Below, piece after piece: positions 1-7,792 of a DNA stretch of 22,767 bases. A program made the position numbers and the translations under genes. The stretch comes from an uncultured Adlercreutzia sp. (GTDB lineage: Bacteria > Actinomycetota > Coriobacteriia > Coriobacteriales > Eggerthellaceae), in contig NZ_CAUASN010000039.1 in the NCBI RefSeq assembly GCF_958431955.1, positions 1 through 22,767 on the forward strand, written 5' to 3'. Under the pieces are notes generated by a model. That model was not told the origin of the DNA. It saw only the letters and a list, made by a program, of their open reading frames with translations, and did no database searches. Each line of letters begins with the position of its first letter. Position 1 is the first letter of the stretch.

Positions 1-1
1 C

Positions 2-502
2 TACTACGCGGTGCGCTTCCTCATGACGAAGAACCGCCGCTTCGACACCTGCTCGCGCATCTGCCTTGAAATCGCGCTCTTGTTCGTGGTGCTCACCATG
101 ATCACCGGCGAGATGTGGACGCGCTTCGAGTGGGGCGTGTGGTGGAGCTGGGAGCCGCGCCTGACCACCTACCTCATCCTCATGCTCATCGTGATCGCCT
201 ACTTCGTGCTGCGCAGCTCGGTGGACGAGCCTGAGCGTAAGGCCACCTTCGCGGCCGTGGTGGCCATCATCGCCACCATCGACGTGCCCATCTGCTTCAT
301 GATCACGCGCCTTATCCCGTCTTCCATCCACCCGGTGGTGCTGCGTGAGGGCGGCATGAGCCCTGAGATGGGTATGTGCGTGGGCCTGTGCGCATTGGGC
401 ATGCTGCTCGTGGGCTTCGCCCTGTATCGCACCCGCTTCAACCAGGTGCGTCTGACCGAGCGCGTGGACGCTCTCAAGGAAGCCCTCGACGACGAGCGCT
501 AA
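2..502 (+). CDS. ccmC: CcmC/CcsA-type heme handling protein, 3' part only
   Basis: This is the C-terminal part of a multi-pass membrane protein of the CcmC/CcsA (heme handling protein) family, which presents heme for attachment to apocytochrome c outside the membrane. The frame is open from base 2 with no stop before it, so the gene begins outside the window; the GTG at 11 is probably internal. The visible tryptophan-rich segment WGVWWSWEPRLT matches the family's WWD heme-binding motif, and a conserved histidine follows in SSIHPVV, the second heme-ligand region. About four membrane segments remain, then a charged C-terminus. The CcmD-like gene lies 69 bases downstream, as expected for a System I maturation cluster. 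CcmC is the best match, but CcsA and CcmF share the motif. Confidence 0.85.
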   Translation, partial: YYAVRFLMTKNRRFDTCSRICLEIALLFVVLTMITGEMWTRFEWGVWWSWEPRLTTYLILMLIVIAYFVLRSSVDEPERKATFAAVVAIIATIDVPICFMITRLIPSSIHPVVLREGGMSPEMGMCVGLCALGMLLVGFALYRTRFNQVRLTERVDALKEALDDER

Positions 503-571
503 CGGCGTCGTCGTTCCGCAATCCCGCACTGTGCGCTTCCATCCGTCGCGCACCGAGAGAAAGGCCGAACT

Positions 572-763
572 ATGAATCCCATTCTTGCCGACATCTACTC
601 CACCATCCTGCCCTCCGCCCCCTACCTCATCGCGGCCTACGCCCTGCTGTGGGTGGCCCTGCTCGCCTACGTGCTCGTCATCTTCCGCGGCACGAAGAAG
701 GCCGAGGCCCAGCTCATGCTGCTGGAGGAGGCCGTGGCCGACCGCACAGCGAAGGGCGAGTAG
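572..763 (+). CDS. CcmD-like small membrane protein
   Basis: This 63-residue protein has one hydrophobic segment (about residues 17-38, rich in A, L, Y and V). A basic stretch (RGTKKAE) and a short polar helix follow. That architecture matches CcmD, the small protein that stabilises CcmC with the CcmA/B ABC transporter during cytochrome c maturation. The ATG has an AGAAAGG ribosome site eight bases upstream. Its place directly after the CcmC-type gene and before a strong terminator supports the assignment. Sequence alone is weak evidence for a protein this short, so the call depends largely on context. Confidence 0.75.
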   Translation: MNPILADIYSTILPSAPYLIAAYALLWVALLAYVLVIFRGTKKAEAQLMLLEEAVADRTAKGE

Positions 764-827
764 CGCTTCCACCTCCGCCGGGTGCTCGCCATCTCGCGCG
801 AGCGGCCCGAAACGGAAGATCTTTCGA

Positions 828-874
828 GCGGCATCACCTGAGGGATATAGTCCGTTCAGGTGATGCCGCTTTTC
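828..874 (+). terminator. Rho-independent terminator of the ccm operon
   Basis: The arms GCGGCATCACCTGA (828-841) and TCAGGTGATGCCGC (856-869) pair perfectly over 14 bp around a 14-base loop and are followed by TTTTCT. It lies 64 bases after the CcmD-like stop and before the DUF454 gene, so it separates the two units. Confidence 0.9.
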
Positions 875-921
875 TGCGGGCCCGATAAGCTGGGGAGTAC
901 CATCGAGAAAGAGGGGGCGCA

Positions 922-1341
922 ATGCCGAAGGTGTTGAAGATAATGGTGCTCGGCTTCGCGTGGCTGTGCGTCGGTGCGGCTGTCGTGGGCATCTTCGTGC
1001 CCGTGCTGCCCACCACGCCGCTGCTGCTTCTGGCCACGTTCCTGTTCGGCAAGTTCTCGCCGCGCTGCCACGCCATCATCACCAAGAGCAAGGTGTACCG
1101 CTCCTACGTGGTGCCCTTCAAGGAGGCCGGTGGCATGCCCGTGAAGGCGAAGATGCGCATGCTGCTCATCTCGCTTGCGGTGCTGGCCGTATCGGCCGCT
1201 CTCGTGCAGAAGCCCGTGGTCTGGGGCATCCTGGCCGCGGTGGCGCTGTTCCTCGTCTACCTGGTGACCGTGCGCATCCCCACGGTGGGGGAGGTCGCCG
1301 TGCCGAGTGCCCCCGACACCGAGTGGGAGGCCGAGGCTTAG
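922..1341 (+). CDS. DUF454 (YbaN-type) inner membrane protein
   Basis: This 139-residue integral membrane protein has the DUF454/YbaN signature GIFVPVLPTTPLLLLATFLFGKFSPR at about residues 23-48. That segment is a membrane helix followed by the conserved small loop with a basic/Ser-Pro patch. Two further hydrophobic helices lie near residues 74-92 and 94-113, and the C-terminus is acidic. The function of the family is unknown. A GAGGGGG ribosome site precedes the ATG. The stop codon overlaps that of the convergent ATPase gene: TAG at 1339-1341 against the reverse stop at 1338-1340. No link to the ccm genes is implied, because a strong terminator lies between them. Confidence 0.88.
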   Translation: MPKVLKIMVLGFAWLCVGAAVVGIFVPVLPTTPLLLLATFLFGKFSPRCHAIITKSKVYRSYVVPFKEAGGMPVKAKMRMLLISLAVLAVSAALVQKPVVWGILAAVALFLVYLVTVRIPTVGEVAVPSAPDTEWEAEA

Positions 1342-2681
1342 CCGAGGAACCACTTCCAGGCGGGGACGATGTGAATGGCTCCCGCGTTGCTCTCCACTGT
1401 TCCCTCCTCGCGCAGGGTCACGACGGTGCCCTCTGAGATGCCCGTAGCTGCCATCGCGGCTGCGAGAGATCCGATTTCGCGCTCGCGAGTCTTGTCGGCA
1501 TGCATGGATGCGCTCGCTTGGATGAGGGCATAGGGCTCGGCGGCCAGGGCATCGCCGAGGAGGAAATCCACCTTCTGCCGCCGCGGCCCCGGCGCGGTGT
1601 AGGAGGTGATAGCCTCGGTGCGTCGCCCCGCCATGCGCCGGCGAAGCTCCAGGTACACGGCAGTCTCGAATCGCTTGCCGATGTCCTGCTGGTTGGCGCG
1701 GGATACCGCATAGCTGATGCCCGGGTCGATGGCATATATCTTCGGCAGGACGGTCGATTGGGGTTTCAAGGACACGCGGTACTCCTCGACACGCAGGAGC
1801 AGGAACGCTTGTTGGAGCAGATCGACGATGTGATCGGCCTTTTCCCAGTAGATTTTGAAGCCAAGTTCCTTGAAGCTTTCCACGAGCTGGTTAATGGAGA
1901 ACTCGCAGGCGGTGTTGCGCAGACCATAGAGGGCGAACTGGTTGGCCAGCCGGATGTCTTCCCGTCCGAGGCGCTCGGCGACATCGCGGGCTACGACGTC
2001 GCGGGCGTAGCTCTGCAGTATCTCGATACGGTCTTCGGGCAGTCTATTCTGAACGCCGGGGAAGCCTCCTTCTACAAGGTAGCGGTCGAACAGCGATTCG
2101 AGGGCGGTTCGCTGTTGGGGGGAGAAGGCATCGCGGGCGTCGTCGGGTACTGGAACACTCTGGAAGCGGCAGAACTCCCGAAACGACAGCGGAAGCATCT
2201 CGTGGGCATGGGATCGGCCGCGGAACTTGGTGGCGATCTCCTCCGACGAGAGCTTCGAGGACGAACCCGTGATGACAAGCGTCACCGCCTCGTTCTCGGC
2301 GAGGCGCTGGCAGGTGCTCTGCCACTGCTCGACCTCTTGCACCTCGTCGAGAAAGAGGTAGCACCCCTGCTCTCGGGCTTGGGGCGACTGGCGCCAGAAT
2401 TCGTCTACGACATCGGCCATGACCGTAGGTGCGGCGGGAAGCAGCCGGTCGTCGGCGAAGTCGAAGTAGAAGAGTCGGTCACGCGGGACGCCCTCCTCCA
2501 AGAGCTGCGCCATCTTTTGGAAGAGGTAGAAGGTTTTGCCCGAGCGTCGCATGCCGGTGATGATTTCGACGAGGTTGAACCGCTTCGGGCGGGGGAGATC
2601 CCGGATGATCTCCTCGCGCCGCACGAAGGGTGGCAGAGGCTGGTTGAGCGATTCCCGTACCAGAGCTGCGATGTTGTCCAT
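1338..2681 (-). CDS. AAA-family ATPase with DUF4143 / nuclease-like C-terminal domain
   Basis: This 447-residue protein belongs to the widespread AAA_14 plus DUF4143 family of P-loop ATPases, whose cellular role is poorly defined. Walker A is GMRRSGKT (residues 43-50), Walker B is YLFLDE (108-113), and a sensor-type LVITGSSS follows near 138-145. The C-terminal third has the DUF4143 pattern: an LLRVEEY segment, a YAIDPGISYA segment, then ETAVYLELRRR, VDFLLGD and ALIQAS. That order resembles a degenerate PD-(D/E)XK fold. The start was set at 2681 because GAGGAGGGG lies just upstream, between it and another ATG at 2699. Longer readings run through the upstream palindromes and look non-coding. 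The gene is monocistronic and convergent with DUF454. Confidence 0.9.
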   Translation of the reverse strand: MDNIAALVRESLNQPLPPFVRREEIIRDLPRPKRFNLVEIITGMRRSGKTFYLFQKMAQLLEEGVPRDRLFYFDFADDRLLPAAPTVMADVVDEFWRQSPQAREQGCYLFLDEVQEVEQWQSTCQRLAENEAVTLVITGSSSKLSSEEIATKFRGRSHAHEMLPLSFREFCRFQSVPVPDDARDAFSPQQRTALESLFDRYLVEGGFPGVQNRLPEDRIEILQSYARDVVARDVAERLGREDIRLANQFALYGLRNTACEFSINQLVESFKELGFKIYWEKADHIVDLLQQAFLLLRVEEYRVSLKPQSTVLPKIYAIDPGISYAVSRANQQDIGKRFETAVYLELRRRMAGRRTEAITSYTAPGPRRQKVDFLLGDALAAEPYALIQASASMHADKTREREIGSLAAAMAATGISEGTVVTLREEGTVESNAGAIHIVPAWKWFLG

Positions 2682-2697
2682 GACCCCTCCTCGGTTC

Positions 2698-2755
2698 ATC
2701 TTCTCAAAATTTTTGAGAAGATAGTAGCATAACTTCTCAAAAATTTTGAGAAGTT
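2698..2755. promoter_or_regulatory. Pair of 21-bp palindromes upstream of the ATPase gene
   Basis: Two near-perfect palindromes with arms CTTCTCAAAA and TTTTGAGAAG lie at 2700-2720 and 2733-2753. They are exact reverse complements of each other and are separated by 12 bases that include ATAGTAGCAT, which reads TACTAT, a possible -10, on the minus strand. Symmetry extends two bases further at both copies. Their position 19-75 bases before the ATPase start suggests operators, possibly for autoregulation. Confidence 0.75.
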
Positions 2756-2831
2756 TGCTACTTCCTTTGACAGGAGAGAATGCTGTCATTGCGGCTTTCA
2801 TGCTGAGGGAAGCGAGATTAGCCGCTCTCTT

Positions 2832-2849
2832 TTGTCGCCTAGGCGACAA
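2832..2849. promoter_or_regulatory. CRP/FNR-geometry palindrome, site 1
   Basis: TTGTCG, six bases, then CGACAA: a perfect 18-bp palindrome with the half-site spacing of CRP-family operators (TGTNN-N6-NNACA). It lies between divergent genes, so it is not the terminator of a preceding gene. It is 144 bases before the foldase start. Twenty of 24 bases (2829-2852) match site 2 at 4801-4824. Confidence 0.6.
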
Positions 2850-2993
2850 GGGAACGGGCTTCTCGTTGACAGACAGGGATGCATCCTTTTCCCACAATGC
2901 GAGATCGGGTATGCGGGCCGCGCTCTTCGGGTGCGGGCCCGGAGGGTCGGGCCCCTGCAAGGCGGGAGCCCTGCATTGAGTGAAGGGATGGCC

Positions 2994-4043
2994 ATGAGGC
3001 ACGTGATGACGAGAAGGACGGCTGTGAAAATGGGGTCGTGCCTGCTCTGCGGAATGCTGGGCTTGGGGACTATCGCGGGATGCACCGCCCTCGAGGCGGT
3101 CGACGAGGATGCGGTGGCGGCGACGTTCGATGGCGAGGCCATCTACGAGCGGGATATCACCGAGGAGGTCCGCGTTGCGCGCATCAGCCAGAACCTCGAG
3201 GACGACGAGGCCTGGGCCCGCTGGCTCGGTGCGAACGACTACGACGCATCGGTTATTCGCCAGCAGGCGATCAACGCGATTGTCGGCGACATGATCATCG
3301 AGCACGGCGCCCACGAGAGGGGGATCGAGATCGATGAGTCAGCCGTCGACGAGGAGTGGGAGCAGGCGAAGGCGCGCTACGGATCGGAGGAGGGGCTTCA
3401 GGCCGCCCTCGATGCGCTCGGTATGACGCGCGAGCGGTACCGCAACGAGATTCGCCTGTCCTTGGAGAACAAGGCCCTGCGCGAGACCTTCGCCGATGAT
3501 GCGCCGCCGACCGACGAGGAGCTGCTCGCCTACGCCCAGCTCCAGCTGCCCGGTTTCAACGGGGCTCGCCGCTCCTCGCAGATCCTCTTCAAGCTCGAGG
3601 ACAAGGAGCTCGCCCAGGAGGTGCTGGAAAAGCTCAAGGTCGGCACGTTGGATTTCGCCGACGCGGCGCGGGAGTACTCCGTCGACGGCACGGCCGAGGC
3701 GGGCGGCGATGTGGGCTGGGACTGCCTGGTCGATTTCGTGGACGAGTATGCCGAGCCGCTGAAGGAGCTGGCGGTCGGCGACCTGAGCGACCTGGTCGAG
3801 AGCGATTACGGGATCCACATCATCCAGTGCACGGATGCCTACGAGGCGCCCGAGGAAGTGACCTCAACTAAGGATGTTCCCCAGGAGTTCCTCGATGCCT
3901 TCGCACAGGATCTGCGCGACCAGAAGGAGCAGGAGGCCTTCAGCAACTGGTATCTCGGCTGCCAATCGGCGGGCAACCTGGTAATCCACGACATGCCCGC
4001 CGGGCTGCCCTACGATGTGGAGCCGGTAAAGGAGGCATCCTAG
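2994..4043 (+). CDS. PpiC/SurA-type peptidyl-prolyl isomerase lipoprotein
   Basis: This 349-residue exported foldase resembles PrsA/SurA. The N-terminus carries TRRTAVK, a possible twin-arginine motif. A hydrophobic stretch and lipobox TIAGC (Cys30) follow, so the protein is probably a membrane-anchored lipoprotein. Residues of about 45-185 form an acidic, helical SurA_N-like chaperone region. A parvulin domain spans about 192-283, with the conserved FADAAREYSVDGTAEAGGDVGW, VGDLSDLVES and YGIHIIQ segments. The ATG at 2994 has GAAGGG at a good distance; an in-frame ATG at 2988 sits too close to that site. It may assist secreted cytochromes encoded nearby, but this is inference from context. 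The reaction is cis-trans isomerisation of Xaa-Pro bonds outside the membrane. Confidence 0.9.
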   Translation: MRHVMTRRTAVKMGSCLLCGMLGLGTIAGCTALEAVDEDAVAATFDGEAIYERDITEEVRVARISQNLEDDEAWARWLGANDYDASVIRQQAINAIVGDMIIEHGAHERGIEIDESAVDEEWEQAKARYGSEEGLQAALDALGMTRERYRNEIRLSLENKALRETFADDAPPTDEELLAYAQLQLPGFNGARRSSQILFKLEDKELAQEVLEKLKVGTLDFADAAREYSVDGTAEAGGDVGWDCLVDFVDEYAEPLKELAVGDLSDLVESDYGIHIIQCTDAYEAPEEVTSTKDVPQEFLDAFAQDLRDQKEQEAFSNWYLGCQSAGNLVIHDMPAGLPYDVEPVKEAS

Positions 4044-4078
4044 GCGCCCCGGCGCGTGGGCGCTGAGAAACCCGCTCT

Positions 4079-4100
4079 CCTCGGCGCCTTTGCGCCGAGG
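4079..4100 (+). terminator. Hairpin after the foldase gene, weak terminator candidate
   Basis: CCTCGGCGC (4079-4087) pairs perfectly with GCGCCGAGG (4092-4100) around a four-base loop, 36 bases after the stop codon. No T-tract follows, so it may be only a transcript-end stabiliser. It lies just before the possible -10 (TATGAT, 4114-4119) of the regulator gene. Confidence 0.45.
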
Positions 4101-4157
4101 GGCCGAAATGGGCTATGATGGCGTTGGGTTTACGGGGGAGTGACTTTGGAGGAGATC

Positions 4158-4769
4158 ATGGAACACCAGTGCCCTTATGCCGACAACGCCTTTTGCGCCG
4201 GCCTATCCGGCGAGCAGCGGGCTGTGCTCTGCCGGCGGTGTCATGTGCGCAAGTACACGGCTCGCCAGCAGTACGACACGGCCTATTGGACGAAGGGGCC
4301 GGTGCTGCTCGTCGACGGCCTCCTGCTCATGGGCAACGACCTCTCGCCGTCGGACGAGACGTTCCGCTCGCGCGAGTACGCCGAGCCGGGCGGGTTCGTG
4401 ACGCTCGGCGACGTGGTCATCCCGGCGCACGACTACCCCCAGATCAACTCGATGCTGTGCATGACCGATTGTCAGCTCGCCCTGTTCGACAGCGCTGATT
4501 TCGACGAGTTGTACCGGACCGACATCGATTTCTGCCATCAAGTGATGAGGACTGTTACGAGGGGCTGGGGGCTCGCCGAGGCGCATCTGGTGGCCGATAC
4601 GGCCGCGAGGAAAATCGAGCTGTTCCTGAAATTCTGCGCCCGGAACGACTTCCCCCGCTTCACCCACGAGCAGATAGCCCTGGCGTGCAACTTGAGCCGC
4701 CAGACGGTGACGAAGACCCTGGGGGAGCTTTTGCGGGAGAACTCCCGCCTCTACGACTGCATCGCCTAG
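4158..4769 (+). CDS. Crp/Fnr-family transcriptional regulator with cysteine-rich N-terminus
   Basis: This 203-residue regulator has an effector domain of the cyclic-nucleotide-binding fold followed by a helix-turn-helix. The HTH is clear at about residues 168-192: FTHEQIALACNLSRQTVTKTL, with SRQTV as the recognition-helix start. The N-terminus has four cysteines, at 5, 13, 25 (LC) and 28 (RRC), and two more lie at 101 and 105. This pattern could bind an iron-sulfur cluster or sense redox, as in FNR, although the spacing is not that of E. coli FNR. The ATG at 4158 follows GGAGGAG at a good distance; the upstream GTG at 4140 is less likely. A TATGAT box lies at 4114-4119. It is placed just before the cytochrome and molybdoenzyme operon, which it probably controls. 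Confidence 0.88.
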   Translation: MEHQCPYADNAFCAGLSGEQRAVLCRRCHVRKYTARQQYDTAYWTKGPVLLVDGLLLMGNDLSPSDETFRSREYAEPGGFVTLGDVVIPAHDYPQINSMLCMTDCQLALFDSADFDELYRTDIDFCHQVMRTVTRGWGLAEAHLVADTAARKIELFLKFCARNDFPRFTHEQIALACNLSRQTVTKTLGELLRENSRLYDCIA

Positions 4770-4797
4770 GGGCGGCGCACTTCTCCCACCGAGCACG

Positions 4798-4827
4798 GCG
4801 CCCTTGTCGCGTAGACGACAAGGGCGC
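4798..4827. promoter_or_regulatory. CRP/FNR-geometry palindrome, site 2
   Basis: A perfect 12-bp inverted repeat, GCGCCCTTGTCG and CGACAAGGGCGC, surrounds six bases; its core is TTGTCG-N6-CGACAA (4804-4821). It matches site 1 at 20 of 24 positions. It lies 28 bases after the regulator stop and about 155 bases before the cytochrome gene. No T-tract follows. It could therefore be an operator for the cytochrome operon or a hairpin at the regulator's 3' end. Confidence 0.6.
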
Positions 4828-4979
4828 TGTCGCGTAAGGGACGGCAGAAGTGTCGCCCGGTGAGAAAAAAGCAGTCGGTGCCTTTGCTGCGCTTCCTCCT
4901 CATCTTTTTCATACTAAGGCCACGGGCGCGAATGTGCGCGCCGAAGGTCGAGATCGAGAAGAAGAGAAGGAGGATGAAG

Positions 4980-6832
4980 ATGAGAGGTCAAAAAAGGTTC
5001 TCACGCTGGCTATCGCCTCGGTGCTCGCTTTGGGAACCATGGCCGCCTGCAGCACCCAAGAGGGTGCGGGCGACGCCTCTCCCGGCGATGAGGGAAAGGC
5101 GACCCAAGAGCAGGCACGCGCGCTCACGCCGCAGGAGGACATGCTGGAATCCCAGGGAGTGAAGATCATTCACAGCGAGCATTCGGGCATTGTCCAGCAG
5201 CTCGAGGACGGAACCCAGATCATGCTGGCCCCCGAGTACATCAAGCAGAAGGGCATGTTCGGCCAGCATTACGAGAGCGGCGAGGGTGCCGAGGGCAACG
5301 CGAGCGAGCGCAACGACGAGCTGGCCATTGCCGGCACGGGCTTTAGCGAGGTTGACTACAACGTGGACGTGCTGCACGCCGACGAGCGCGGCTGCAACGC
5401 CTGCCATGTGAGCCTGCTGGATGCCCTCAACGAGTTCGATCCGGAGCACTCGGGCATCTCGACGGGCGACGCGTGGCTCGATGTGAAGGCCATGACTGTG
5501 GACGTGTGCATCGCCTGCCATACCAACTCGATCGAGTTCGCGCAGAACATCCCCGATTTCGGTGAGATGATCCACACCATGCACGGCACGGTGGCGGGCG
5601 AGGAGAAGGCCACGTGCTTCCAGTGCCACGCGACCGTCAAGCACGGCTATGACGAGGAAAAGTACCAGGGCGTGAAGAACATGCTCGGCCAGGACCACGT
5701 GAGCGCCCCGACGGAGTGGGAGCTGTGGGAGCATGTGAAGTACGACCAGATGCACGGCATCGCCAACATCCCCAACGCCACGGGCGAGTTCTCCTACAGC
5801 CAGGACGAGATCACCCCGCGCGACCAGCTGTTCAACGAGACGTGGCTGGCCTACTCGAGCGCCGAGATGGCCGAGGTGGCCGGTCAGCCGGTGGGCGATC
5901 TGGGCGAGGCCTTCAACTCCATCGACGAGGAGAAGAATGAGCAGCTGCGCAACGAGATCTTCGACAACTGGGATTTCGGCATCAAGGGCTGCGTGAACAA
6001 CCCCCAGCAGTGGAAGCTGAAGGATCTCATCCAGCAGGCCACTGACGCGGGTGTGGTGAAGACGGTCACCATGAAGGAGCACTGCGGCATCACCAAGCTT
6101 GGCGGCTGGCAGATCGGCCAGGTCGAGGTGACGGGCGTGCCGGTGTCCTGGCTCGTGGAGCAGGCCGGCGGCTACACCCCCGACGCCAAGTGGATCGATG
6201 GCGAGAGCCTCGACTCCTCCGAGATCGACGGCCTGAACATGGGCCGGTTCATCGGATCGACCCCCATCGACTGGAACTACGACGTCATGGTGATCTGGGA
6301 GATCAACGGCGAGCGCCTCGACTGGGCCCAGGGCTTCCCGCTCCAGCTGTGGGTCGGCGCTGCGGCGGCCGATGCGTACATGAAGCAGCTCGTGAGCATC
6401 GACATCACCAACGACGAGACCCGCATGGGCACCGATACTACCGAGAAGGCCATGTGCATGGGCCCCATCCAGTATCCCGGCTACGGCGGTGTGAAGGCCA
6501 ACGCAGCCATCCTGAACACCTACGACGGCCAGGTGGTCGAGGCGGGCAAGCCCTACACGTTCCACGGCTATCTGGACGGCTGGTACGAGACGGTCGGCGG
6601 CATCAAGGTGTCCATGGACGGCGGCCAGACCTGGACCACGTTCGAGACTCCCAACGACGACCCCCAGCGTTGGGTCACCTGGGACTTCACCTGGGAGGTT
6701 CCCGAGGGTAACGCGGCCTACGTGCTCGACGTGAAGCCCTTCCTGAAGGACGGGTCCGAGACGGTCGACTCGCTGAGCGTCATGATCAACGCTGTTGAAG
6801 GAGGTGTCGTCGAAAATGCAGGCGACAAGTAA
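4980..6832 (+). CDS. Three-heme cytochrome fused to sulfite-oxidase-type molybdopterin domain, apparent frameshift at 4990-4995
   Basis: This secreted lipoprotein (about 617 residues if the frame is restored) has three CxxCH heme sites: CNACH 139-143, CIACH 177-181 and CFQCH 213-217. A sulfite-oxidase-fold domain follows from about 325. Its likely molybdopterin cysteine is Cys369 (KEHCGITKLGGW), then ERLDWAQGFPLQLWV, and an Mo-co dimerisation domain near 520-610 carries VSMDGGQTWTTF. The best start is ATG 4980, six bases after AAGGAGG. That frame reads MRGQK and leaves the main frame at an A6 run; one more A or a -1 slip gives MRGQKKVLTLAIAS and lipobox TMAAC (Cys24). The only in-frame alternative, GTG 4850, puts an acidic 45-residue leader before the signal peptide. 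Substrate unknown. The next gene overlaps its 3' end. Confidence 0.85.
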
Positions 6833-7631
6833 GAAGATCATCGGCACCGCCGCCGGCACCATGCTCGTGCTGGGCTCCCTCGGCACGACCGCCGTGGCTC
6901 CCGTGCAGCAGGCGCTTGCCGCAGACGGCGACGCGACGGCCCGAGAGGCGGTTCAGGCCGATGCAGGCACCCAGATGGTGCAAGACTCGGTGGTGCGCGG
7001 CACGTTCACGGCCACCCAGACCCAGACGGCCACGGCCGAGGTGATGAAGAACCTCTTCCGCAACGTATCCGCCATGCTCTGCAATACGAGCCTGCACGAG
7101 GAGGCGGCGTCGGCGGCCGAGGTGCCCACGGACGCCATGGAATGGGAGTTCTCCGTTTCCGGCGAGGTGCGCAATCCCTACCATGCCGTGATCGGGGATC
7201 TGGTGGACGACGAGGACGGCGTGCAGCAGAAGATCATGGGCTGCACGTGCATGGGCAACCCCTCCGACGGGCGCGCCATCGCCAACGCGGAGGTGACGGG
7301 GTTGAAGCTCCAGGCGCTTCTCATGGCCGCCGCCCCCACGGCCGATGCCAACGCCGTGGTGTTCACGTCCTCCGACGGCTACAGCCAGACCGTGCCTTTG
7401 TACTACCTGCTCTCCCACAACGTGGTGCTGGCATACGAGGTTGCCGGCGAGCCCGTGGCGGACTCCATGGGCGGCGTGGTGCAGCTGTGGATCCACGGGG
7501 CTTCGGCCAACTACTACGTGTCCAACGTCACGTCCATCGAGCTGGTCTCCTTGCCCGAGACCCCCGATGACCCCAGTGAGTCCGATGCCTTCCAGAACAG
7601 TCCCAACGTGACGGTGCTGGAAGCCGCGTAA
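6816..7631 (+). CDS. Secreted sulfite-oxidase-fold molybdopterin-binding protein (catalytic domain only)
   Basis: This 271-residue protein starts with a Sec signal peptide: KK, a hydrophobic core, then QQALAADG with probable cleavage after ALA. The mature part resembles the oxidoreductase molybdopterin-binding domain. WEFSVSGEVRNPY opens the fold, then GCTCMGNPSDG supplies cysteines 143 and 145 in the position of the cofactor ligand (family pattern CxGN). EVTGLKLQALL and QLWIHGASANYYVSNVTSIEL follow. It lacks the C-terminal dimerisation domain, which appears as a separate small gene 161 bases later. The ATG overlaps the upstream gene by 17 bases and has AAGGAGG 11 bases before it; TTG 6795 is an alternative. 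It probably partners with the tri-heme protein, but cofactor and substrate are unproven. Confidence 0.82.
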   Translation: MQATSKKIIGTAAGTMLVLGSLGTTAVAPVQQALAADGDATAREAVQADAGTQMVQDSVVRGTFTATQTQTATAEVMKNLFRNVSAMLCNTSLHEEAASAAEVPTDAMEWEFSVSGEVRNPYHAVIGDLVDDEDGVQQKIMGCTCMGNPSDGRAIANAEVTGLKLQALLMAAAPTADANAVVFTSSDGYSQTVPLYYLLSHNVVLAYEVAGEPVADSMGGVVQLWIHGASANYYVSNVTSIELVSLPETPDDPSESDAFQNSPNVTVLEAA

Positions 7632-7673
7632 GAGCCCGCTTCCCATCCTCCGGGTCGTCCCGGCTCGGAGGGT

Positions 7674-7728
7674 GGGCGCGCAAGGCCGCAGGGCGTCTCC
7701 CCTTAAAGCCCTGCGACCTTGCGCGCCC
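7674..7728 (+). repeat. Long GC-rich stem-loop between the split molybdoenzyme genes
   Basis: Arms 7674-7694 and 7708-7728 pair over 21 bp with one G-U-type mismatch around a 13-base loop. No T-tract follows. A second, weaker hairpin (CCTCCG 7647-7652 with CGGAGG 7666-7671) precedes it. Such a structure could protect the upstream mRNA or reduce expression of the downstream genes. Confidence 0.75.
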
Positions 7729-7792
7729 AGAAGGGGAGCGCCGAAGGAACGGCGCTCGCCGCGGGCGCAGACGGATCGGAAAGGATGAGGCT

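Larger units (their letters stand above)
2682..2993. promoter_or_regulatory. Divergent intergenic region between ATPase and foldase genes
   Basis: These 312 bases separate the minus-strand ATPase and plus-strand foldase genes. They contain the AT-rich paired palindromes next to the ATPase (2698-2755) and the CRP-geometry palindrome (2832-2849). A TTGACA sits at 2866-2871, but no -10 lies at a normal distance from it. A GC-rich stretch with two GGGCCC half-sites follows at about 2936-2957. No ORF in it looks real. Confidence 0.7.

Noticed and set aside
1500..2732. 410-codon plus-strand reading frame opposite the ATPase
   Set aside because: It is the antisense shadow of a gene with clear Walker motifs; its translation has no recognisable domain.
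2682..3314. Long N-terminal extension of the ATPase reading frame
   Set aside because: It runs through the AT-rich palindromes and antisense to the foldase signal region; the good ribosome site and family match both start at 2681.
4988..6886. 632-codon minus-strand reading frame across the cytochrome gene
   Set aside because: It is His/Val/Leu-rich antisense translation of a high-GC gene that has CxxCH and molybdopterin-domain motifs.
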